From: Lachnoclostridium sp. UBA739
GTDB taxonomy: Bacteria; Bacillota_A; Clostridia; Lachnospirales; Lachnospiraceae
Assembly: GCA_002297865.1 (NCBI GenBank)
Contig: DBKX01000201.1
Span: 18,906-35,566, forward strand
Direction: 5' to 3'
DNA: 16,661 nucleotides
This document shows, piece by piece, positions 7,090 through 15,574 of the stretch. Made by a program: the position numbers and the translations under genes. The notes under the pieces are model-generated. The model had not been told where the DNA came from. It ran no database searches and saw nothing but the letters and a program-made list of their open reading frames with translations. Within the stretch, counting starts at the first letter, position 1; every line of letters starts with the position of its first letter.

Positions 7090-8205
7090 TTACACTAATT
7101 GGTCTGGATTTAAACATTTTAATTCATCTACCACAAATAATCCATCTTTTCTTATCAAAACATCATCAAAATAGATTTCTCCACCGCCATACTCTGGTGT
7201 TTGAATACACACTAGATCCCAGTGAATAGAAGATTTGTTTCCGTTTGGTGCGTCATCATAACTGTTACCAGGTGTAAAGTGGAAGGAACCCATAATTTTT
7301 TCATCAAATAAAATGTCTTTCATTGGTGTTGTGATATATGGATTCACTCCAATTGCAAATTCGCCAATGTAACGGGCACCTTCATCTGTATCAAAAATAG
7401 AATTGATTCGCTCTGTGTCATTAGAAGCTGCTTTCACAATCTTACCATTCTCAAATGTTAATGTAATATTTTCAAATGTGAAACCTTGATATAAGGACGG
7501 AGCCGTATAGCGAAGTACACCATTTACAGAGTCTTTTACTGGTGCTGTATAAACTTCTCCATCAGGAATGTTCATTTCTCCTGCACATGGAATTGCTGGG
7601 ATATCTTTAATGGAGAATGTTAAGTCTGTACCTTCTCCTACGATTCTAACTTTATCTGTTCGATTCATATAGTTTACGAGACTTTCCATTGCCTTATTCA
7701 TTTTTGAATAATCTAAATTACAAACTTTAAAATAATAATCTTCAAATGCTTCTAAGCTCATATTAGAAAGCTGTGCCGTTGAATAGTTTGGATATCGCAT
7801 TACAACCCATCTAGTTGTCTTTAGACGGACCTCATGATGAACTGGTGTCATATAATACTTATCATACAATTTTCTCTTTTCTTCTGGCACATCGGATAAT
7901 TCCGCTGCATTTTCAGTTCCACGGACACCAATATAGCAATCCATCGCTTCCATTTCCTTAGAATCAATTTCAGCCATGAGCTGCATCTGCTCTTTTGTAC
8001 AATTCATTAACACTTCACGAAGAACAGATGAGTCTTCAAAATGTGGAAAAGGCACTCCGCCCACAGCATAAACTTCCTTAATCAACTGTCTTGCTAACTC
8101 TTTTGTATCACTTCCCACATAGTGAATATAAACCTTATCTCCTGGCTTAACAGCCATAGAATAGTTTACTAAATTTTTTGCTAATACCTTAATACGTTCA
8201 TCCAT
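7090..8205 (-). CDS. M29-family metal-dependent aminopeptidase
   Basis: This is a predicted cytosolic aminopeptidase of MEROPS family M29 (AmpS / thermophilic aminopeptidase type, PF02073), which removes N-terminal residues from peptides using a two-metal centre. In the 371 residues the family's metal-binding segments appear in order: GEMNIPDGEVYTAPV (209-223, Glu217), IGEFAIGVNPYIT (280-292, Glu282), MGSFHFTPGNSY (305-316, His309) and SSIHWDLVC (325-333, His328 and Asp330). No signal peptide is visible. The start ATG at 8205 has AGGAGG at 8215-8220. Only 27-28 bases separate it from each neighbour, which places it in an operon with deoB and deoD. This suggests joint salvage of peptides and nucleosides, which is an inference. 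It is somewhat shorter than the approximately 410-residue Thermus enzymes but intact. Confidence 0.93.
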   Translation of the reverse strand: MDERIKVLAKNLVNYSMAVKPGDKVYIHYVGSDTKELARQLIKEVYAVGGVPFPHFEDSSVLREVLMNCTKEQMQLMAEIDSKEMEAMDCYIGVRGTENAAELSDVPEEKRKLYDKYYMTPVHHEVRLKTTRWVVMRYPNYSTAQLSNMSLEAFEDYYFKVCNLDYSKMNKAMESLVNYMNRTDKVRIVGEGTDLTFSIKDIPAIPCAGEMNIPDGEVYTAPVKDSVNGVLRYTAPSLYQGFTFENITLTFENGKIVKAASNDTERINSIFDTDEGARYIGEFAIGVNPYITTPMKDILFDEKIMGSFHFTPGNSYDDAPNGNKSSIHWDLVCIQTPEYGGGEIYFDDVLIRKDGLFVVDELKCLNPDQLV

Positions 8206-8232
8206 TTCCCTTTACCTCCTAGAATACATTAC

Positions 8233-10773
8233 TTAACTCATGCAAACATTAAAAATATAACCACTATTCTCAAACATGCTATCTGCATTTGCAAGAAGCA
8301 TGGTTTGAACAGCGTTGGCTGCTGGGTCATAATATTTTACATAATATTCATCATATCCAACAAGAAGTACAGCTTGATTGCTTGACTTCATTGCTATAAC
8401 TGGATAACCAGAACCTACATAATAAAGCACCTCATCTAAATTACAACCTGTTAGATTATACGTATTTCCCTTAAAGCTGCTTTGTAATATGTCATATATA
8501 GACTCGCTCATCGCCGATATCTTTTCTGCGTTACAGGATACTCCGTTAAATTTGAGTGTCATAGCGATGCATGCGCCTATTGAATCGATACTTCCGGTAG
8601 TATTTATTTTGCTATATCCATTAATGGTGTTACTTAAGAATTTACCTCCACGTTCCCAGACAATTCTGTACTTACTGTCCATGACTGCTCCCATGGCCTG
8701 GTCTGCACTCCTAATAGCATCAGCGGCATTTGTATAAGAGTCAATAATCGTTCCATAACCAAATACATAATACTTATTCACCTTGGTTTTTTGTTCCTCT
8801 AATATTAACGTTGTACTAGCCGTAATAATTGTGTTCATTGTAGTTTTCTGTTTCGGAACAGCCCCCAATACCACATTGGATGGAAGCTTAATAAAGTATT
8901 CTTTCTTCGCCTTCTTAGATTGTTGTGTCTCAAGAACAAAACCTTGTGCATCCGTCTCAATGTTATTAATTATACTGTCACTTTGCGCTGAGGTATAGCC
9001 AAGTGCTGAATCATTGGATTTTTTAATACGGTTTAGTGTAATTACATTATTGTCTACTGTGATACTGCTTACATAAATACCTGGTCTTGAGTACTCTTTT
9101 AATACCTTCCCATCTCCATTACAAATAGCAATCTCATAATAAGGAACTATTTGCTCCCCCTGTTTTGACGTCTTAATCGCATTGCTTTTTACTTTCCCCA
9201 AAATGATATTACTATCACTGTTTCCCAGTAAAGAGATATTCTCATGTTTTGCTGCAGTAATTTTCTTAATTTCCTCTGTTTCTAAGTTCAAAATATGAAC
9301 TACCTTGCTTTTCTTAACCAAATGAGAGTCCTGCCATGCTAAATAGCCAGCATTTTCAAGCAAAATAATATCATCCTCTGATATATCAGCGGCAATCGTC
9401 TTAAGTCTCCTAGATGCAATGTTATACGAATATACCTGATTATTAATAGCAAAATAAAATACTCCATTAGAACTTAAATATCCGTAATTATTTAAGTCCT
9501 CTTTTAGCATTTCATAGGTGGTTTCCATTGGAATATACACAAGTTCCTCGATTCTATTCTCAGAAGCATGGAACTTGTAAAGAAGAACCGCAACTCTTCC
9601 TTCATAATCTCCACGGTTTATATAACCATAAACCATAAAGTCAATATTTCCTTCTTCATCCATATTGATTACGTTTATTCCATAACGGTTATAACCACTG
9701 CGCTTATAGTCCTTTTTATCCGTAAGGAAACTAAATACTTTGACAGCTCTATTTTCAACGGTATCGTAATACCATAACGCCCCTTGCCTTACAAAACAAA
9801 GTTTTGTTTCATCTTCTGTAGAATGCAATTCCAGATTCTCATCATTGGTAATCCCAATCTTTAATGCATTCTTTTTCACACTGGTCAGATTACTGTTAAA
9901 TACCTCTTCCATTGTCCTTTGATACCCCAATAAGTACATTTGGTTATTGGCATAACGGATGCGGATAAACTCATTGACATAGTATAAATCTTCTACATCA
10001 TTTCCTGTATTGGCTTTTACGTAGTACTGATAAACAACGGATGCTGTCTCCCTAGTATACTCTGTAAACATAGGAACTGCATCGGAAACTACCTTCGGCT
10101 TTAAGTTGCCCCATGTTATGTTTTGAACACTTGATTTAATGTCCACGTATGCCAAAGTAGAGTCATCGGAGTTTCCATACTCTAAGTAGGCAGTATACTG
10201 TTCCATTTCTTTCTTTTGAAATGTTGCTTTATGGAACTTCTCAATAAAATCTATCTTTTCCTTGAAAAAAGATTCATCGGAGTAAAATTTAAGTCTTGTA
10301 TAGTAATGAATCTTACGCCCTTCTTCTGTAATGGCAGTTAATTTCATTGCATATTCTTTCCCTTGCAGATAACTTTCTTTCAATGCAATTACCACATATC
10401 TTCCATCATCATCTTTCTTAACGGATGTGGTCGCATCACTCTCCACTATCTCACCGGATGATGCTAATCTTGTCTCATATTTCACCTTACGAATCACATT
10501 CTTAGCATCATCTAAGCGAAATTTCAGTTTCTTAGAACCATCCATATAAGTCATGGACTCTCGCACATTAACTGCATTTAAACTGCTACTGTATCCATGC
10601 ATTTCATTGACAAGCTTATCTCCATTCTGTACGTACAAAAGTGGAAATGTTGCCTCTCCCATAGATACGGTAGAACTAAAACTAATGGTTACATCTTTCA
10701 TGTAACGCTGCATAAATGCAAGTGATACTATAAAAACAACAAATAAAACGACACCTCTATATACGTGTTTCAT
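8233..10773 (-). CDS. Large membrane-anchored protein with C-terminal C39-like pseudo-peptidase domain, function unknown
   Basis: I do not recognise this 846-residue protein as a whole. Residues 7-21 (VVLFVVFIVSLAFMQ) form one N-terminal membrane segment, with the rest probably outside. Residues of about 30-300 look beta-rich. A central region of about 320-620 has repeated strand-like stretches such as LWYYDTVENRAVKVFSF and VFYFAINNQVYSYNI, resembling a beta-propeller. The last 120 residues fit the Peptidase_C39_2 pattern: IGACIAMTLKFNG (732-744), GSGYPVIAM, then AVLLVGYDEYYVKYYDP (801-817). Where the family has catalytic Cys (DCGPA), this protein has Ser731. Where it has His (GHAV), it has Gln800. 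Asp816 is kept. It is probably a non-catalytic binding domain. The ATG at 10773 overlaps the methyltransferase gene by 17 bp and has only a weak GGAATGAAG ribosome site, so translational coupling is likely. Confidence 0.85.
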   Translation of the reverse strand: MKHVYRGVVLFVVFIVSLAFMQRYMKDVTISFSSTVSMGEATFPLLYVQNGDKLVNEMHGYSSSLNAVNVRESMTYMDGSKKLKFRLDDAKNVIRKVKYETRLASSGEIVESDATTSVKKDDDGRYVVIALKESYLQGKEYAMKLTAITEEGRKIHYYTRLKFYSDESFFKEKIDFIEKFHKATFQKKEMEQYTAYLEYGNSDDSTLAYVDIKSSVQNITWGNLKPKVVSDAVPMFTEYTRETASVVYQYYVKANTGNDVEDLYYVNEFIRIRYANNQMYLLGYQRTMEEVFNSNLTSVKKNALKIGITNDENLELHSTEDETKLCFVRQGALWYYDTVENRAVKVFSFLTDKKDYKRSGYNRYGINVINMDEEGNIDFMVYGYINRGDYEGRVAVLLYKFHASENRIEELVYIPMETTYEMLKEDLNNYGYLSSNGVFYFAINNQVYSYNIASRRLKTIAADISEDDIILLENAGYLAWQDSHLVKKSKVVHILNLETEEIKKITAAKHENISLLGNSDSNIILGKVKSNAIKTSKQGEQIVPYYEIAICNGDGKVLKEYSRPGIYVSSITVDNNVITLNRIKKSNDSALGYTSAQSDSIINNIETDAQGFVLETQQSKKAKKEYFIKLPSNVVLGAVPKQKTTMNTIITASTTLILEEQKTKVNKYYVFGYGTIIDSYTNAADAIRSADQAMGAVMDSKYRIVWERGGKFLSNTINGYSKINTTGSIDSIGACIAMTLKFNGVSCNAEKISAMSESIYDILQSSFKGNTYNLTGCNLDEVLYYVGSGYPVIAMKSSNQAVLLVGYDEYYVKYYDPAANAVQTMLLANADSMFENSGYIFNVCMS

Positions 10774-11992
10774 GATACTTCATTCCAATCTTTTTATCTT
10801 GCCTTTCTGGATTTGCTTCCAGAAGTTCTCCTAATGTAGGTTGCACATGTAAAAACTGTACTAGTTTTTCATAATCCTTTGTATCTTTCTTCTTTCCATT
10901 TGCCTGCTTTACCGCACGAATTAAAATATTCTTTGGAGTATGTTCCATATCAATAAACTCAAGAATCTGGGTTTTGTAGCCATGACATTCTAACAGCTCT
11001 GCTCTCAGCCCATCTGTAAGCAATGCCGAAATACGTTCTTTTAATAAACCATAATGTAATACCGTATCTAATTCTTTACATTTTATCTGCTGGTTAATCT
11101 CATGCTGACAACATGGTACAGACAAAATGACTTTCGCATCCCATTCAATTGCCTTGTGAAGTGCAAAATCAGTTGCAGTATCACATGCATGAAGTGTTAC
11201 TACCATATCAACTTTTTCAAGTTCTTCATAATCCGCAATATTACCATGTAAGAACTTCAGTTTATCATATTGATACTTCTTAGCCAGCGCGTTACAGGTT
11301 CTTATTACGTCATCCTTAAGATCTAATCCTATGATGTTAATATCATACCCTTTTAAGTTCTTAAAATAATAATAGAGTGCAAATGTTAAATATGACTTTC
11401 CACATCCAAAATCAAGGATTGTAAGTTCTTTGTCTCTTGGAAGTTCTTCCACAATATCTTCTACGAATTCTAAGAATCTGTTTATCTGTCGGTATTTATC
11501 ATATTTAGACTGTACAATCTTACCTTCCTTGGTCATAACACCTAGATCTACTAAGAATGGTACAGCTGTTCCTTCTGCCAGAATATACCGCTTTACTCGA
11601 TTGTGTTCAATCATAGGTTTTGGCAGTTCCTGTTTTAATTTCGTTGCCTTTAGTGTCATCTTGCCCTTTTTACTAAACAGTGCTGTCACTTGTTCCTTTG
11701 TCGTACGAATCACGATCTGCTTAAACTTTACAACTGCATCTGCTTGTTCTTCTATCTGATATCCCGTTATAAATCTTTCCAATAACGCAATGAATCTATC
11801 TCTATCATAATTCTTGTGAAATACCTTTGTTCCTTGATAACTTGTTACCTGAAACTTTACCTGCTCCTTTACATGAACGGGTCTTACTTTTACTTTTTTC
11901 ATCTGTCCACTATCTGAGGAATTACTAATAACAATATCCACAAGATTTTCGTCTATATAAGTTGATAACTTTTCTAAATCTTTTATTTCCAT
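10757..11992 (-). CDS. Class I SAM-dependent methyltransferase (Methyltransf_32-like), substrate unknown
   Basis: This is a 411-residue predicted cytosolic methyltransferase. The Rossmann core occupies about 188-300. SAM motif I is LDFGCGKSYLTF (193-204), the acidic residue after strand 2 is Asp224 in IGLDLKDD, and family-specific segments follow: VVTLHACDTATD (264-275), ILSVPCCQHEIN (289-300) and HTPKNILIRA (351-360). These resemble the Methyltransf_32 group (related to eukaryotic METTL25/RRNAD1), whose bacterial substrate is not established to my knowledge. The N-terminal 180 residues look like an added domain of unknown role, possibly for substrate binding. The start ATG at 11992 has AAAGGAA about 11 bases upstream. 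It is the first gene of the operon that continues through the 846-residue protein, the aminopeptidase, deoB and deoD. A good promoter lies 25 bases before the start. Confidence 0.88.
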   Translation of the reverse strand: MEIKDLEKLSTYIDENLVDIVISNSSDSGQMKKVKVRPVHVKEQVKFQVTSYQGTKVFHKNYDRDRFIALLERFITGYQIEEQADAVVKFKQIVIRTTKEQVTALFSKKGKMTLKATKLKQELPKPMIEHNRVKRYILAEGTAVPFLVDLGVMTKEGKIVQSKYDKYRQINRFLEFVEDIVEELPRDKELTILDFGCGKSYLTFALYYYFKNLKGYDINIIGLDLKDDVIRTCNALAKKYQYDKLKFLHGNIADYEELEKVDMVVTLHACDTATDFALHKAIEWDAKVILSVPCCQHEINQQIKCKELDTVLHYGLLKERISALLTDGLRAELLECHGYKTQILEFIDMEHTPKNILIRAVKQANGKKKDTKDYEKLVQFLHVQPTLGELLEANPERQDKKIGMKYHETRI

Positions 11993-12016
11993 CTAATTAC
12001 CGTTCCTTTCTGTTTT

Positions 12017-12045
12017 ATTTTAACTATTTTTATATGAAAGTGCAA
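12017..12045 (-). promoter_or_regulatory. Sigma-A promoter of the methyltransferase-deoD operon
   Basis: On the minus strand TTGCAC (12045-12040), a 17-base spacer and TAAAAT (12022-12017) form a good vegetative promoter, with transcription expected to begin near 12010. It is back to back with the promoter of the divergent plus-strand gene. The two -35 boxes are only 11 bases apart. Confidence 0.65.
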
Positions 12046-12056
12046 TCATTATATAT

Positions 12057-12085
12057 TTCACAGTTCTGATTCTTTTTCATATACT
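12057..12085 (+). promoter_or_regulatory. Promoter of the GPGW-repeat protein gene (sigma-A-like, possibly sporulation sigma)
   Basis: TTCACA (12057-12062), 17 bases and TATACT (12080-12085) fit a sigma-A promoter with one mismatch per box. The same stretch reads AC (12060-12061), 16 bases, CATATACTG (12078-12086), close to the Bacillus sigma-K pattern AC-16-CATANNNTA. CATATACT also differs from the sigma-E -10 pattern at one position. Sequence alone does not decide between them. Confidence 0.55.
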
Positions 12086-12112
12086 GATAGTAAACAGCAT
12101 TAAGGAGTACTT

Positions 12113-12844
12113 ATGGGTTATCAAGATTTTGACCAAGAATTGCACTCTCAGAGTATGATTCGAGAAGACATCAATTTCAAGCAAGTTGAAAATACCCTTG
12201 CATACAATAAAGATGTCGAGTACATGAAACAAATGCTTCCAAGTACTTTACAGATTATTCAAAAAGCTGTGGATGATGAATGTGACCAGTTGGAATACAG
12301 TGGAAGCGTTATGTTTGACGAATATCCTGACAAAACATATTTACAAATGATTGTAGATAAAATTATGCTTCGCCTTACAGCTTCTGATGAGGAAGAAGGA
12401 GAGGTGGAAGGAACGTCTCTTGACTGTGAGGTGGCAGCTAGGCCTTCCTACTGTCCAGATGATGCTATGCTTGATTGTGAGGATGATGAGGTAAGTGCTA
12501 CGGAGTTGGATAATGTATCGAACGCTGCACCTTTAAAAGAATCATGGGGATGGGGGCCTGGCAGAGGACCTGGCTGGGTACCTGGTAGAGGACCTGGTTG
12601 GGGGCCTGGTTGGGGGCCTGGCTGGGGACCTGGTAAAAGACCTGGTTGGGGACCTAAGCCTTGCTTCGGACCTTTGTGTCCACTCTCCAATAGACGTTGC
12701 GGACCTGGTAGATGGTGTTCTCCAATTCCATTTGCAGACTTTGACGATGATGGCAATCCAAACTGGATGAGACACTTGGTTCAAAACATGCTGGTTAATG
12801 AGATGACGTTTAGACGAAGTCGGTATAGGAATCATAATCTGTAA
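12113..12844 (+). CDS. Acidic protein with Gly-Pro-Gly-Trp repeat tract, function unknown
   Basis: This is a 243-residue protein that I cannot assign. It has three parts. Residues of about 30-90 form a predicted helical domain containing YMKQMLPSTLQIIQKAVDDE, ECDQLEYSG and MFDEYPDKT. Residues 91-135 are very acidic, with scattered Cys. Residues 145-182 are built from WGPG, RGPG and similar four-residue units. The C-terminal part has four further Cys (184, 189, 196, 202) and a basic end, RRSRYRNHNL. There is no signal peptide or membrane segment. The start ATG has AAGGAG five bases upstream. It is the only plus-strand gene and is divergent from the methyltransferase operon. Low-complexity Gly/Pro/aromatic tracts of this kind are seen in spore-coat and surface proteins of Firmicutes, but this role is only a guess. 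The codon pattern through the repeat is a 12-base unit. Confidence 0.85.
   Translation: MGYQDFDQELHSQSMIREDINFKQVENTLAYNKDVEYMKQMLPSTLQIIQKAVDDECDQLEYSGSVMFDEYPDKTYLQMIVDKIMLRLTASDEEEGEVEGTSLDCEVAARPSYCPDDAMLDCEDDEVSATELDNVSNAAPLKESWGWGPGRGPGWVPGRGPGWGPGWGPGWGPGKRPGWGPKPCFGPLCPLSNRRCGPGRWCSPIPFADFDDDGNPNWMRHLVQNMLVNEMTFRRSRYRNHNL
12545..12655 (+). repeat. Tandem 12-base repeat encoding G-P-G-W/R units
   Basis: About nine imperfect copies of a 12-base unit of the type GGACCTGGTTGG encode successive GPGW, GPGR and PGK-type tetrapeptides. The third-position bases vary (GGA/GGG, GGC/GGT), so the array is not a very recent expansion, although neighbouring units GGGCCTGGTTGG are nearly identical. 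Such arrays can change length by slippage in steps that keep the reading frame. Confidence 0.85.
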
Positions 12845-12851
12845 GTTGCAA

Positions 12852-12896
12852 TTATAAAAGGCTGTAAATCAACTCCAAAAAGTTAGATTTACAGCC
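12852..12896 (-). terminator. Intrinsic terminator between the convergent ywmB-like and GPGW genes
   Basis: GGCTGTAAATC (12860-12870) pairs perfectly over 11 bp with GATTTACAGCC (12886-12896). A further 4-bp AACT/AGTT stem inside is set off by one bulged base. On the minus strand the hairpin is followed by CCTTTTATAATT, so it is a proper terminator for the ywmB-like gene, seven bases after its stop. In the plus direction there is no U tract, so it would end the GPGW transcript less efficiently, though it could protect that 3' end. Confidence 0.85.
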
Positions 12897-12902
12897 TCAC
12901 CC

Positions 12903-13661
12903 CTAATAATCCTCATTAAGCACTGGTGTCGCCAGACAAAGCTCTGTTTTGTCTTCCTCTTCATTGTATGTGACTACCACATTAATATTAATTCGCTTTC
13001 CATCTGCCTTAATATAATCCTTTACCAGCCCAGTATATGCATACACTGAATAGAAATTATCTGACCTAACTGAGTCTACCTTCCTCGCCTGCAGATTCTT
13101 AAGCAGTCCACCAACATGACCATCAATGTCTTTCTGAGCCAATTGCCCTTGGTAACTTCCAGAAAACTTTACGATACATTGATACTCCTTGGCACCCCAT
13201 TTTGAGACATATTTTTCAGCAGCCTTTTTTATTTCAATTACCTTATCAAACTCCCTGCTAAGTTTCATTTCCAACAAAACGAAATGATGATAAGATGTCT
13301 TTTTCCCTTGTTCTTTTGATAGAGTAATAAATTCAATGGATGTATCTTTCTTCTTCGTTTTCTCGTGAAGCTTTATGTTTACAGTATCTTTAGTAGTTTC
13401 TGTCTTCATCTTATATTCTTTTATTCCTGCTGTATCTGCAAGCCTTCTAAGTACTTCTTCTTTTTGATCCTTTAACAAGTATCCATTACCATAATCTGCA
13501 ACGATATTCAACTTACTTTCTTCTATGTTCGTATCCGTATCCACAAATGCATCCATAATTCTAGCATCACTTGTAAATATTTGATTCACTAACAACTGAG
13601 ACATCACTGCAACCCACAAAACACCTACTATATAGATTGTAGCCTTTACTTTCTTGCTCAC
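12903..13661 (-). CDS. YwmB-like membrane-anchored protein (PF08680 type)
   Basis: This 252-residue protein has one N-terminal membrane segment (about residues 7-26, ATIYIVGVLWVAVMSQLLVN) and a predicted extracytoplasmic domain. Conserved-looking parts are ADYGNGYLLKDQKEEVLRRL, VIEIKKAAEKYVSKWGA and ININVVVTYNEEEDKTELCL. The fold, size and position directly after atpC resemble B. subtilis YwmB, which also follows the ATP synthase genes and has no established function. The 'TATA-box binding' label used for the family is structural only. The longest frame begins at a GTG at 13679 without a ribosome site. GGAGG at 13669-13673 is spaced seven bases from the GTG at 13661, which is chosen here. That Shine-Dalgarno lies within the 3' arm of the atp operon terminator, so expression is likely low or conditional. 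No better promoter is visible in the short gap. Confidence 0.7.
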   Translation of the reverse strand: MSKKVKATIYIVGVLWVAVMSQLLVNQIFTSDARIMDAFVDTDTNIEESKLNIVADYGNGYLLKDQKEEVLRRLADTAGIKEYKMKTETTKDTVNIKLHEKTKKKDTSIEFITLSKEQGKKTSYHHFVLLEMKLSREFDKVIEIKKAAEKYVSKWGAKEYQCIVKFSGSYQGQLAQKDIDGHVGGLLKNLQARKVDSVRSDNFYSVYAYTGLVKDYIKADGKRININVVVTYNEEEDKTELCLATPVLNEDY

Positions 13662-13716
13662 AAAAAAACCTCCAATCACTGGTTTACTCGTCTAGAGTAT
13701 TTCCAGTAATCAGAGG
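13662..13716 (-). terminator. ATP synthase operon terminator overlapping the ywmB ribosome binding site
   Basis: On the minus strand CCTCTGATTACTGG (13716-13703) pairs along 14 positions, three of them G-U, with CCAGTGATTGGAGG (13682-13669). An inner TACTC/GAGTA stem (13699-13695 with 13689-13685) closes a 5-base loop. Seven U follow (13668-13662). It begins 13 bases after the atpC stop. The final GGAGG of the stem is the Shine-Dalgarno of the ywmB-like gene and the U tract is its spacer to the GTG start. Confidence 0.92.
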
Positions 13717-13729
13717 CTTATTCAATCTA

Positions 13730-14146
13730 TTACATGTTGCTTCTGTCACCTAACTCGATACGAATTAGGGCTCTTCGAAGCGCCATTTCAGCTCTAGCGT
13801 AATTGATATCACCTTCACCGCCAGTCAATCTTCTTTCTGCACGAATCTTTGCTTCATTAGCACGATTTATGTCAATTTCATCCGGCCATTCACATGCTTC
13901 TGCTAAAACAGTAACACGATCCTGTAGAATCTCAACAAACCCTTCTAATAAAGATGCTTCTTTTACTTCACCGTCCTTAGTAATTCTTAAAATACCAGGT
14001 GCGATAACTGCAGTTAAAGGAATGTGACCAGCTAGGATACCAATATCACCTTCGCTCGTTTTTAGTTCAAGCAAGTCTGCTTCTCCCTCAAAAAATACAC
14101 GATCAGGAGAGATAACTTTTACCTTAAAATATTTACTATCCGCCAT
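13730..14146 (-). CDS. atpC: ATP synthase F1 epsilon subunit
   Basis: The epsilon subunit is part of the central stalk of F1 and regulates ATP hydrolysis. The 138 residues have the N-terminal beta-sandwich with the family segment SEGDIGILAGHIPLTAVIAPG (31-51, the best-conserved stretch) and EGFVEI (69-74). A C-terminal pair of helices follows: IDINRANEAKIRAERRL (91-107) and INYARAEMALRRALIRIEL (114-132), the mobile inhibitory arm. The start ATG at 14146 has GGAGG six bases upstream and lies 15 bases after atpD. It is the last gene of the operon, followed at once by a strong terminator. Length and motifs are typical. Confidence 0.97.
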   Translation of the reverse strand: MADSKYFKVKVISPDRVFFEGEADLLELKTSEGDIGILAGHIPLTAVIAPGILRITKDGEVKEASLLEGFVEILQDRVTVLAEACEWPDEIDINRANEAKIRAERRLTGGEGDINYARAEMALRRALIRIELGDRSNM

Positions 14147-14161
14147 GGACTCCCTCCGTTC

Positions 14162-15574
<1,413 letters not shown>

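Noticed and set aside
8489..8998. Hydrophobic plus-strand frames opposite the 846-residue protein that look like small membrane proteins
   Set aside because: Hydrophobic antisense frames are expected opposite charged and polar AT-rich codons. No ribosome site precedes them.
11430..11759. Plus-strand open frame of 109 codons inside the methyltransferase gene
   Set aside because: It is antisense to a well-supported gene with intact motifs, with no ribosome binding site and no recognisable domain.
12545..12655. CRISPR-like array
   Set aside because: The repeats are contiguous 12-base units in frame within a gene, with no spacers.
12448..12835. Two overlapping antisense reading frames rich in Pro/Gly/Arg opposite the GPGW gene
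   Set aside because: They arise from reading the 12-base repeat on the other strand. They lack ribosome sites and their composition is dictated by the repeat.
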